Assembly: GCF_017377655.1 (NCBI RefSeq)
Contig: NZ_JAFREL010000040.1
Location: 1-41,845, forward strand
Direction: 5' to 3'
Origin: Candidatus Enterococcus ferrettii
GTDB taxonomy: Bacteria > Bacillota > Bacilli > Lactobacillales > Enterococcaceae
DNA: 41,845 nucleotides
Below are positions 8,645 to 16,589 of this stretch, one piece after another. The notes under the pieces are model-generated. The model was not told the DNA's origin. It was given only the letters and a program-made list of their open reading frames with translations, and made no database searches. The translations under genes and the position numbers were made by a program. Within the stretch, counting starts at the first letter, position 1. Every line of letters starts with the position of its first letter.

Positions 8645-8754
8645 AATAAGATCTCCTTTAGCAAAAACAAAGTAGTTTTATTGCTGGAAATACACTAGAA
8701 ATTTACCACAAGTAAAGAAAATACACGAATAAACTGTTCTTTGCAAAAAGCGCC

Positions 8755-9492
8755 TTAAGAGATTCTTTTCATCATTCCTAACAGTGTTTGAACATCTTCA
8801 ACACGCGTATCTTTGGTAATTGGATCAATAATCGAACTATACACATGCGGAATAATTTTTTTTACACCGGCATCCACTGCTAGTTGAACAATTTCTTCAA
8901 AATTGGTCAAATCGATTCCACCTGTCGGCTCTAAGTAAAAGTCAGCCTCGGCACAAGCTTTAGCTACAGCAACATATTCTTCACGGCAAGCCAAGCCCTT
9001 CATAGGAAAATACTTGATTGAACTGCCGCCCATATCTTGCAATAAGCAAATGGCCGTTTCAATCGAAACGATTCCAGCAGGTGCTTTAGAACTCAATGGA
9101 CCAGTAGCAATATTTACATAACCTACTTGACCAGTCGGTGAAACTAATCCGTTAACTATCGTATCTTTTTGCCCTAACAAAGCTCTGGAGGTTCCGACTC
9201 CAGTAAATACTTGGTTCACATGCTGTGGCTGCAAGACAGCAGAAATTCTTGAAACCATCTGACTTTGATTAGGATCACCCGCACCTAATCCAACCGATAG
9301 AGCATTGTTGGTGGCAGCCTGATACTTTTTCATGTCTTCAATTGCTGCTTCATCAGTCGCATATTTCTTAGATAGTACACCTAAAACAACATGTCCTTCT
9401 GCTGCTTCATAACAGTCCCTGGCATTTTCCACTGAGTTGGCTAATACATTCAAGCAAATTCGATCTTCTAAATACTGAGGTATCAACGACAT
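8755..9492 (-). CDS. dgaF: 2-dehydro-3-deoxy-6-phosphogluconate aldolase, DgaF type
   Basis: Last step of D-glucosaminate catabolism: splits 2-keto-3-deoxy-6-phosphogluconate into pyruvate and glyceraldehyde-3-phosphate. The 245-residue TIM-barrel protein resembles the DgaF group rather than the shorter Eda aldolases. Recognisable segments are GVGTSRALLG, KYFPMKGL (candidate Schiff-base lysine region) and EPTGGIDLTNF. It is the terminal gene of the dga operon, 13 bp after dgaE, in the same order as in Salmonella. No strong terminator is visible in the 110 bp before msrA, so some read-through is possible. Confidence 0.9.
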   Translation of the reverse strand: MSLIPQYLEDRICLNVLANSVENARDCYEAAEGHVVLGVLSKKYATDEAAIEDMKKYQAATNNALSVGLGAGDPNQSQMVSRISAVLQPQHVNQVFTGVGTSRALLGQKDTIVNGLVSPTGQVGYVNIATGPLSSKAPAGIVSIETAICLLQDMGGSSIKYFPMKGLACREEYVAVAKACAEADFYLEPTGGIDLTNFEEIVQLAVDAGVKKIIPHVYSSIIDPITKDTRVEDVQTLLGMMKRIS

Positions 9493-9505
9493 CTTGGTCT
9501 CTCCT

Positions 9506-10597
9506 TTACGCCATGATCGCTTGCAGGCGTTGAATAATTTTTTCCATTTCCTTTTGATTCACTGAACGAATATCAAATTCAATAATTCCAACGTTTGCTT
9601 GGTACTCTCGAGTATAAACCGCTGGATTCTCGGCTTTTAATTCTTCGATCACTTGTCGAGCCGTTTTTTCTCCTTGAACCATTACGCTGCCTCGATATAT
9701 ATCCCGACCAGCCCCGTCCTGAACTACCGTAGCAGATAGCCCTTCAATTCGATTGATCGCTGCCACGAAGGGGATTAAACGCTCTTTCATTGCTTCGCCA
9801 TTCTCACTGCCTTGCTTTAAATAATCCTCGACAGCCTGTGTAAAGCCTAAAATATTATCTTTACCAATCTTCATCGCCCGGCCGATTCCCTTGCTTTGCA
9901 TTCTTACCCAATCAATCATTTGCTGTTTACCAACAACTAAGCCAGCACTTGGACCTTCAATGGCTTTGGCACCAGAATAAATTACCAGATCAGCCCCAGC
10001 TTTTACATAAGTGAACAGGTCTTCTTCCGCTGCTGCGTCGACAATTAATGGCAATTGATGTTTTTGCGCTACCGCTACAGCCTCCTCCACACTGAGCATA
10101 CTCTTTTGAACCGTATGATGGCTTTTGATGTACAATATAGCGGCCGTTTTTTCAGTAATTACTTGTTCGATATGCTCTGCTGAACACATATTTGCATAGC
10201 CGGCTTCGACAACTTCACCACCACCGAGAGTGATCATCACTTCCACAGGTGTTCCATAATCGACATTATGGCCCTTAGGTATAACAATTTCCCTTTTATT
10301 AAAGCGATCAGAATAAGGATGATAGGTGTGGTAAACATCGCCTTTTCCAATCAAAGCAGCCACACTTTGGGCAATTCCTGCTGAGGCAGAGGATACAATT
10401 TGTGCATCCTCTACTGCTAACAGCTTAGCCAAATAGCGGCCCGTTTGACTACTTAATTCACTCATCTCAAAAAAATGTTCACCACCAAAGCGTTGTGCTT
10501 CCATCACTCGTTCGGAAACCTTGGATACCCCTAAAATAGTCATTCGACCAGAGGCATTAATAACTTCCTTCAATCCAAATTTTTCATAGCTGATCAT
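9506..10597 (-). CDS. dgaE: D-glucosaminate-6-phosphate ammonia-lyase
   Basis: A pyridoxal-phosphate enzyme that removes ammonia from D-glucosaminate-6-phosphate to give 2-keto-3-deoxy-6-phosphogluconate, the substrate of the next gene product. The fold is of the SelA/aminotransferase type: the predicted PLP lysine is Lys211 in YSGAKAIEGPSAG, preceded by the cofactor-binding IVDAAAEED. At 363 residues it fits the family. The gene lies 15 bp after the PTS IID gene and 13 bp before the aldolase, as expected for one polycistronic unit. Confidence 0.92.
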   Translation of the reverse strand: MISYEKFGLKEVINASGRMTILGVSKVSERVMEAQRFGGEHFFEMSELSSQTGRYLAKLLAVEDAQIVSSASAGIAQSVAALIGKGDVYHTYHPYSDRFNKREIVIPKGHNVDYGTPVEVMITLGGGEVVEAGYANMCSAEHIEQVITEKTAAILYIKSHHTVQKSMLSVEEAVAVAQKHQLPLIVDAAAEEDLFTYVKAGADLVIYSGAKAIEGPSAGLVVGKQQMIDWVRMQSKGIGRAMKIGKDNILGFTQAVEDYLKQGSENGEAMKERLIPFVAAINRIEGLSATVVQDGAGRDIYRGSVMVQGEKTARQVIEELKAENPAVYTREYQANVGIIEFDIRSVNQKEMEKIIQRLQAIMA

Positions 10598-10612
10598 GTA
10601 TTCACCTTTTTT

Positions 10613-11464
10613 CTATAGTAATCCGAAGAAAGCAGCCACAATACTAACGACTACAATCGTTCCTATAATGATGCCATATCTCGGTCCTTTTTTCACCATA
10701 AAGAAATAAATTGCAAACACAGCAGTTAGCGGCAGCAACCCCCGCATAATTTGATCTAAAATTTCCTGCAGTACGATAGTTGCTCCACCAGGAACTACGA
10801 ATTTCATTGGACTAGTGATATTGACATAGCTAGCGCTTAAGGCACCCATCATCATCATTCCTAAAACATTCGCTGCATAAATGACCTGCTTAATCTTACC
10901 GTCCTTCAATAAACTTAAAATTGAATTGCGTCCCAGCGTGTAAGATTTATTGATCAAGGCCCAGCTAATATACATTGTGATCGCTGTATAAATTACCAAC
11001 GGACCAATTCCGCCTATTGCATTACCATTTGAAGCCATCGGAATAAATATTGAGATAATTAATGGCATAACCGCTGCCCAAATAATGGAATCTCCAATTC
11101 CTGCCAACGGGCCCATCAAGCCGGTTTTGATTGATGTAATCGAGGTATCCGTAATCGCTGCACCGTTGGATTTTTCTTCCTCCATGGCAATAACAATCCC
11201 TTGAATAGATGAACCAATCGTTCCTTCGGTGTTAAAAAAGTTCAAATGGCGTTTCAAGGCTTCTCGTTGTTCCTCTTCATTATCAGCATACAGCTTTTTG
11301 ATGGCCGGAATCATTGAGGCACAGAAAACCAAGCTTTGCAGTCGTTCATAAGAATTTGACAGCTCACAGCCTAGTTGATAAATCCAAAATGCCTGGGACA
11401 GTTCTTTTTTGGTGATTTTCTTTTGCTCCAACTGCTCTTCGTTTTGTTTTGTCATTTGTTCCAT
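10613..11464 (-). CDS. dgaD: PTS mannose-family EIID component (glucosaminate)
   Basis: Membrane component IID of the D-glucosaminate phosphotransferase permease. The 283-residue protein has a soluble N-terminal part, the family segment FFNTEGTIGSSIQGIVIAMEEE, a re-entrant GPLAGIGDSIIW motif characteristic of EIID, and hydrophobic C-terminal helices. Its ATG overlaps the stop of the IIC gene (TAATG), which indicates translational coupling and equal amounts of the two membrane subunits. Sugar specificity is inferred from the downstream lyase and aldolase genes. Confidence 0.93.
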   Translation of the reverse strand: MEQMTKQNEEQLEQKKITKKELSQAFWIYQLGCELSNSYERLQSLVFCASMIPAIKKLYADNEEEQREALKRHLNFFNTEGTIGSSIQGIVIAMEEEKSNGAAITDTSITSIKTGLMGPLAGIGDSIIWAAVMPLIISIFIPMASNGNAIGGIGPLVIYTAITMYISWALINKSYTLGRNSILSLLKDGKIKQVIYAANVLGMMMMGALSASYVNITSPMKFVVPGGATIVLQEILDQIMRGLLPLTAVFAIYFFMVKKGPRYGIIIGTIVVVSIVAAFFGLL

Positions 11465-12216
11465 TACATTCCCGCCTCCTCTTCCAGCGCTTTATTTCGA
11501 ACTAAAAATGCCACGCAAACACCAATCACTGCTACAGCCATAACTTCGGCGCCAAAATAAACCACTGCCACAAAACCAATTAGAAAATACGGAATCAATG
11601 TCTTTTTACCAATAACCATAATCGTTAAGGCAAAACCCAGTGCTGGCAAAATCCCACCCATTACTTCAAAGCCATGCATCAACCACTCAGGAATCACTGC
11701 CAGAATTTGATTGACAATGGATTGCCCAAAGAAGTTAGCCGCAAATACTAGAGGAAAACGAATAAGAAAACCAGCCATAGCAGGATATAAAAAGGCGGCA
11801 CGATAAATTCCAGAATAGTTTAGATCCTCCGCATATTTGTCAGCCATATGCACCCAAGTAGCATTAATTGTTCGACGAATCTGATCCATGAATACTCCCA
11901 ACACACCAAAAGGGACTGCCAACGCGATTGCAGCTTCCGCATTCATTCCAACACCTAGAGCAATTGGAATCGCAATCGCTGAAGCTAAAGCAGGATCACT
12001 AGGCACATTTCCCCCAGGCGTCGAAGTCACACCTAAGTAAACCAGCTGTATTCCTGCTCCGATAATCATTGCCTCGCCTAACTTTCCTGTAACTGCACCA
12101 GCAATTAAGGCAGCAGAAAGTGGCTGGGACAGCATTCCAGAAAATGTGTAGCCAAAACGCAAACGTGCAAACCAATAGTACAACCCCATCACAATTGAAA
12201 TACCTAGAACCCCCAT
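11464..12216 (-). CDS. dgaC: PTS mannose/sorbose-family EIIC component (glucosaminate)
   Basis: Integral membrane channel subunit IIC, 250 residues, with several hydrophobic helices and the family motif GGNVPSDPALASAIAIPIAL, followed by GVLGVFMDQIRR. It forms the translocation complex with IID, while IIA and IIB pass on phosphate from HPr. It starts 15 bp after the IIB gene ends and overlaps the IID gene by one base. Confidence 0.93.
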   Translation of the reverse strand: MGVLGISIVMGLYYWFARLRFGYTFSGMLSQPLSAALIAGAVTGKLGEAMIIGAGIQLVYLGVTSTPGGNVPSDPALASAIAIPIALGVGMNAEAAIALAVPFGVLGVFMDQIRRTINATWVHMADKYAEDLNYSGIYRAAFLYPAMAGFLIRFPLVFAANFFGQSIVNQILAVIPEWLMHGFEVMGGILPALGFALTIMVIGKKTLIPYFLIGFVAVVYFGAEVMAVAVIGVCVAFLVRNKALEEEAGM

Positions 12217-12231
12217 ATTTCTTACACTCCT

Positions 12232-12729
12232 TTATAATGATTTATATTTTTCGATCAATTTTTGCATTGGTACCGGTGTCTCTTCCGGAATTGCCTGGAA
12301 GTATACCTCCATCTCTTTACCTAATAAATCCTCTAATATCATCACATCTTCTTCTGAAAGGTTAATGTTTTTAATTACGTTTTTTCGATTAGGTCCCCCA
12401 CCTAACCCACCGACTTGAATACCTTCTGTTACGATGCCTTCATCTACCGCCGATTTCAAGGTGGTTAAATCTGGAACTAAAAACAATACTTTGCTGCTTT
12501 TTGAAGGAGCCTCTTCCTTCCAGTAGATTTTAATTGATTCCATTCCCTTGATGATCACTTCGACTCCTGGAGGGGCCGCCATTAAATAAATGCTTTGTAA
12601 AAATTCATCCTGCTCCAACTCATCGCTGACAACCAAAATTTCATTGGCGCCTGATTGCTGAAGCCATTTGGTGACTACCTGCCCATGAATTAAACGGCTG
12701 TCCACCCTAGTTAATACAATTTTTGACAT
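12232..12729 (-). CDS. dgaB: PTS mannose-family EIIB component (glucosaminate)
   Basis: Cytoplasmic IIB subunit, 165 residues. The phosphorylated residue is His15 in SRLIHGQV, the signature of the mannose-class IIB. The start is ATG 12729, preceded by an AGAGGA site; the frame is open to 12786, but that extension runs into the IIA gene and is not family-like. It begins 13 bp after the IIA stop. Confidence 0.94.
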   Translation of the reverse strand: MSKIVLTRVDSRLIHGQVVTKWLQQSGANEILVVSDELEQDEFLQSIYLMAAPPGVEVIIKGMESIKIYWKEEAPSKSSKVLFLVPDLTTLKSAVDEGIVTEGIQVGGLGGGPNRKNVIKNINLSEEDVMILEDLLGKEMEVYFQAIPEETPVPMQKLIEKYKSL

Positions 12730-12742
12730 CTCTACACGTCCT

Positions 12743-13153
12743 CTATTTTTGAATTTGTGGTAATTCCAGCACCTGACAGCTTTCAACCACGGCTGTTTGA
12801 ATTTCCTGTGCCATCTCTCGAGTAAATCCGCCAGCCTCCTGCTTCATCACCGCTTCCAGTAACATTGAAGCGCATAAGCCAGAAAGAGCTATTACTTCAT
12901 AATCTTTAGAAATCCGCAAAGCTACATTACTAGGCGTCCCTCCTTTAATATCCGTTAAAATTAATAATTTCTTTGACCACTGAAGCTGATCAATTTGTTC
13001 CTTCACTTTGGCAATATAGTCCGCTAAAGAATCCGCAGCTTGAAGCGGTACTTCATAGACATCAGTAATTTCACCGATAATCATGCGGACACTTTTTACT
13101 AATGCTTGTCCCCAGCCATCATGAGTCAAAATCAAAATTGGTTCCTTTTCCAT
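12743..13153 (-). CDS. dgaA: PTS mannose-family EIIA component (glucosaminate)
   Basis: First gene of the operon: the IIA subunit (136 residues) that takes phosphate from HPr on His11 (ILTHDGWG) and gives it to IIB. The later DIKGGTPSN segment is the conserved EIIA-Man active-site loop. A strong AAGGAGG site precedes the ATG. The start lies about 40 bp downstream of a sigma-54 promoter. Unlike classical ManX it is not fused to IIB. Confidence 0.94.
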   Translation of the reverse strand: MEKEPILILTHDGWGQALVKSVRMIIGEITDVYEVPLQAADSLADYIAKVKEQIDQLQWSKKLLILTDIKGGTPSNVALRISKDYEVIALSGLCASMLLEAVMKQEAGGFTREMAQEIQTAVVESCQVLELPQIQK

Positions 13154-13191
13154 AAGCTCCCTCCTTATTTTTTCTATTCACTTAGTTATAA

Positions 13192-13208
13192 AGCAAGTTG
13201 CGTGCCAA
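13192..13208 (-). promoter_or_regulatory. Sigma-54 (-24/-12) promoter of the dga operon
   Basis: Read on the minus strand, TTGGCACG (13208-13201), four bases CAAC, then TTGC (13196-13193) and TT. This matches the sigma-54 consensus TGGCACG-N4-TTGC at every core position. It lies between dgaR and dgaA, 40 bp from the dgaA start, so the operon should need RpoN (not in this window) and the adjacent activator. Confidence 0.93.
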
Positions 13209-13233
13209 AAAAATAACCCTTATAAAAAGGGCT
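13205..13233 (-). terminator. Terminator of dgaR, abutting the sigma-54 promoter
   Basis: On the minus strand AGCCCTT and AAGGGTT form a 7-bp stem (13215-13233, one G-T pair) followed by a T-rich run that ends in the first base of the -24 element. It should end the dgaR transcript before the operon, keeping expression of the two units separate. Confidence 0.75.
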
Positions 13234-13245
13234 ATCTTATGCAGG

Positions 13246-16065
13246 TTAGACATTCACCTCAAACAACAACTCATAGATATATTTCACTTCCAGCGGCGGA
13301 ATAATCACATTGTATGACACTTCGATTGGTCGAAAGGCCATCTTTATGACAGATGCCATCTCTGGAAGCTCATTATATGACAGTTCATAAGACGTATGGT
13401 CATATTCCGGATGCTGAATCTGGCGTTCGATCATGCAAGCACAGTGAATAATAAAGCGCAGAAGGCGTTTCTCATCACTTTTCTTCTTGGTTTGCATGCA
13501 AATATCAGAATAAATTTTAGACAGTTCGATGGAAATACTTTTCGGGTTTAGAATATTTAACAATCCAGTAATTGCTTCAATGGATAGTCCTTGAACATAT
13601 TTAGAGGATACCTTCTTAAATACTTCATTATTTTTCTCCACCGATAAATCGAAGCCCAACATTTGAAATACCAGTTTTATTCCTTGATCTGATAACAACT
13701 TATCCAGTGAAACAAAAGGAATATCCGGGATTTCTGTTTGAACAGTCCCAATAATTCCCACCAGCTTCTCATCATCATGAATAAAAGAATGCAGACGATT
13801 AATATCCTCTAACTCTCTTTTTTCCAAGGTAAGCATCCGCACATTGGTTAATAACTCTTGCGGGAAGGTATTTAGCAACAACCGCTCGATCTTTAAAGCG
13901 GTTCCTAACCCCGTCAAACAAGAAATGATCAGCACCTTCGAATCCTCAAAATTCCCTTTTCGGCAGATTAAAGCTTTATGATCTTTCTCTTTTAACACTG
14001 GTAGCAGGTATTCAAAGTTCGTCGATTCATAAATCACCTCTCGGGCAACCTCTAATAAAGTCAATAAATTAATATTGCTGATCAACAGTACTTCAATTTG
14101 ATACTCCTGGCTGATTACATTGCCAAAATAGACCAGTGATCCAATATCTACCATTAAAATCAACTTGCTGTAGTGATTATCGTGAACGATTTTACGAACC
14201 TTGTCTAACGTTTCTTCAACCGATTGATTAATGGGCATATTAACAGAGTTCATTAAGCTGGTTGAAAATAAGACATTGGTATACTCTACCATACTTGATG
14301 CTGTCGCACTGCCATGAGCGACCACAATAATTCCGCATTTTTCATCCAACTCATACCTGCGATCATGAGCTTTGAGCTTGCGAATAAACAGATCGTAAAA
14401 AATAATTTCGGTATCCGGCAGCTTCAGCGAAAAGCTTTCTTCGATATAGTGAACAATTTGCTCGGCTAATTGATAATTCTCAATTTTCCCAGAAAAAATA
14501 TTTTTAGTCAGATCAAAAAAGTCTTCGTTAATTTGTGCGGAATAAAAAACACTGGAATAGATATGAGCCATCAAGACATCCTTCAATTGCTCGGGTAAAA
14601 ATCCTTCGATCTTTTCTTCAATCAGTTCTAGAATATGCTGGACTTGCGCATAAAACTGTTCATCAATTTTTCCATCCTGAGAAAGGGTTTGACTAAATAA
14701 ATCCATGTCATACAGCTGATCCACCTTATTTTGCATCATAGCTACCGCATCCCGTGGGGAAATATTGACCTTCTTTAAATCTGCATATTCCTTCAATAAA
14801 AAATTATAGAAGCGATCGTTCTGCTGCTCTGCGTTTTGGAGCAGCTGATCAATGTGAGAATAGAATTTATCAAAGCTGATTTTAATTCCTTTACTAGGAA
14901 CATATTCATTCAATATCACTATATCTTTGGTATCCAAGGTATTTTCGTCGAACAAATGCAACGGTACATCAATAAACAGTTCGTCGGTCTCATAATCAAT
15001 TGCCTCTAAATAAGCCTGAGCACAAATAAATTGAATCTCTGATTTCAACTCGCCAACATTGGCCTTATACACCGAGAAGGCTAAATACTTTAATGTATTA
15101 AAGGAAATAAATAAATCCTTTTGAATTCCCTGGCTCTCCTCCAAGAAAAAGCATAAAATCAATTGTATTTTCTCTTTAATGGAGCGCTCATTCAGGCTGG
15201 GAACATGTAGAGTTACCGGTATTCGACGTAAGAAGGTCTTCAAAAAGGTTTTCTCCAGCTCTTCTGTTGTGGCAAAAATGAACTTTATTGCTACATGACG
15301 CTGCTTTTCGGCCTCTCCCATCCGGGTAAAATAGCCTTTATCTAACAGTGTAAACAGTTTTTCTTGCCCCTCATTAGTTAAGCGGTGGACCTCATCGAGA
15401 AAGAAAAAGCCTTGGTCAGCCAATTCCACCAGTCCCTGATGATCACTATCTGCACCAGTGAAACTCCCCTTTTTGTAACCAAATAAATGAGAGGTCAGCA
15501 GCTCAGGGTTATTAAAGTATTCCGCACAGTTGAAATAAATGAAAGGCACTGATTGCTGGGTTTTCGCTTCGAAAAACTGGTGCAAATGCTCAGCCAATAA
15601 AGTTTTCCCTACTCCAGATTCACCTGTCAGCATAATGTTTAATCCTTTAGGTGGATATAACACTGCTGCCTTCAATTTCTTTATGATATCGCTTAAACTA
15701 CCATCGTAACCAATCACTTTGGAAAAAGGATTGTTGGCTCTTTCCAGTTTCATTAGATTTTGTCTGTCGATGCCTTCCCGTATTTCTTCTCTTAGCTCGT
15801 TCATAGTCAAATAGACTGCTTTTTTTAGCGGCAATGCTAGTTGTTTTTCTAAAACTTCGCAAGCAAAAAAAAGTACAGGCCGTGATTTCACTTTAATAAC
15901 CATGTGCTGATTGGCTAGTTTATTTAAGTCTTCATTAACCGCTGTTCGAGCGTAGCCGGTTGCTGTACAAATATCCTTGACCGTACAGCCCCTCAGTTGT
16001 TCAGCCGTTATAGGGTACTCAGCATGGAAAGCTACTAGCTTATTGTAAACATTATCAATTCTCAT
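13246..16065 (-). CDS. dgaR: Sigma-54-dependent LevR/DgaR-type activator with PTS regulation domains
   Basis: Transcription activator of the downstream dga PTS operon, 939 residues. Order of domains: N-terminal helix-turn-helix (about 1-60); AAA+ sigma-54 activation domain with Walker A GESGVGKT (148-155), GSFTGAD (200-206, contacts sigma-54) and Walker B FFLDE; first PTS regulation domain (about 450-560); an EIIA-Man-like domain with His584 in VVAHGSATA; an EIIB-Gat-like segment with Cys716 in ISCLTGLGTA; and a C-terminal second PRD. Phosphorylation of PRD and EII-like sites by HPr or by the cognate IIB is the known control in this family and would link expression to PTS flux. ATG 16065 has a GGGGAGAAAG site. 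Gene order and the -24/-12 promoter next to it support the assignment; substrate identity comes from dgaE and dgaF. Confidence 0.93.
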   Translation of the reverse strand: MRIDNVYNKLVAFHAEYPITAEQLRGCTVKDICTATGYARTAVNEDLNKLANQHMVIKVKSRPVLFFACEVLEKQLALPLKKAVYLTMNELREEIREGIDRQNLMKLERANNPFSKVIGYDGSLSDIIKKLKAAVLYPPKGLNIMLTGESGVGKTLLAEHLHQFFEAKTQQSVPFIYFNCAEYFNNPELLTSHLFGYKKGSFTGADSDHQGLVELADQGFFFLDEVHRLTNEGQEKLFTLLDKGYFTRMGEAEKQRHVAIKFIFATTEELEKTFLKTFLRRIPVTLHVPSLNERSIKEKIQLILCFFLEESQGIQKDLFISFNTLKYLAFSVYKANVGELKSEIQFICAQAYLEAIDYETDELFIDVPLHLFDENTLDTKDIVILNEYVPSKGIKISFDKFYSHIDQLLQNAEQQNDRFYNFLLKEYADLKKVNISPRDAVAMMQNKVDQLYDMDLFSQTLSQDGKIDEQFYAQVQHILELIEEKIEGFLPEQLKDVLMAHIYSSVFYSAQINEDFFDLTKNIFSGKIENYQLAEQIVHYIEESFSLKLPDTEIIFYDLFIRKLKAHDRRYELDEKCGIIVVAHGSATASSMVEYTNVLFSTSLMNSVNMPINQSVEETLDKVRKIVHDNHYSKLILMVDIGSLVYFGNVISQEYQIEVLLISNINLLTLLEVAREVIYESTNFEYLLPVLKEKDHKALICRKGNFEDSKVLIISCLTGLGTALKIERLLLNTFPQELLTNVRMLTLEKRELEDINRLHSFIHDDEKLVGIIGTVQTEIPDIPFVSLDKLLSDQGIKLVFQMLGFDLSVEKNNEVFKKVSSKYVQGLSIEAITGLLNILNPKSISIELSKIYSDICMQTKKKSDEKRLLRFIIHCACMIERQIQHPEYDHTSYELSYNELPEMASVIKMAFRPIEVSYNVIIPPLEVKYIYELLFEVNV

Positions 16066-16141
16066 ATTCTTTCTCCCCAGATGTCGTTAGCTTGTTTTTA
16101 TCATCCCTGAAGAAAGAATGCAAGACAATTTGAAGTTAAAC

Positions 16142-16173
16142 AAAAAAATCCCAGCAGATACATTCTGCTGGGA
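16142..16173 (-). terminator. Terminator of the YlbF/YheA-family gene
   Basis: TCCCAGCAGA (16149-16158) and TCTGCTGGGA (16164-16173) form a 10-bp stem; on the minus strand seven T follow (16148-16142). Confidence 0.92.
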
Positions 16174-16180
16174 ATAAATT

Positions 16181-16522
16181 TTATCCTTCGTACAAGTCAC
16201 GAATCGGTGTCATAATGATCCGATTTAAATCATTAATGATTACGCTGAAAGCTTGTTCCTTGCTCATCAATTCATTGATTGTTTCTTCTTGTTGTACTTT
16301 TGTTGCTAGATCTTGCGCTTTTTCTGCATCTTCGTCAGAAAAATCTTCGCCTGTCATTTGTTTTTCTTGTAGTTCTTGTTGGAAAGCTTGGAATTCTTTA
16401 AACGCACTATACGCTTCAGGGTTTTCTTTTAATTTCGCAAAAGCTTCCTCTAGCGCTTTAAATTCTGGTAATTGGCGGATTTCGCTTTCTAATCCATTGG
16501 CAGTGTCATAAATGTTTGTCAT
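16181..16522 (-). CDS. YlbF/YmcA-family (UPF0342, YheA-like) protein
   Basis: A small (113 residues), acidic, all-helical protein beginning [16 protein letters not shown], with a heptad-like pattern and the [14 protein letters not shown] core typical of the YlbF/YheA family. In Bacillus the related YlbF and YmcA form a complex with YaaT that acts with RNase Y and on phosphorelays; the YheA/UPF0342 branch has no well-defined function. No membrane segment is present. It is flanked by its own terminator and lies just after the PBP gene on the same strand; 67 bp separate them, so it may share that transcript or have its own promoter. Confidence 0.9.
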   Translation of the reverse strand: MTNIYDTANGLESEIRQLPEFKALEEAFAKLKENPEAYSAFKEFQAFQQELQEKQMTGEDFSDEDAEKAQDLATKVQQEETINELMSKEQAFSVIINDLNRIIMTPIRDLYEG

Positions 16523-16589
16523 GATTTTCCCTCATTTTCTATTAAAAGTTACTTTCATAGTATAACATGAATGGAAACGGGTTCAAAGT

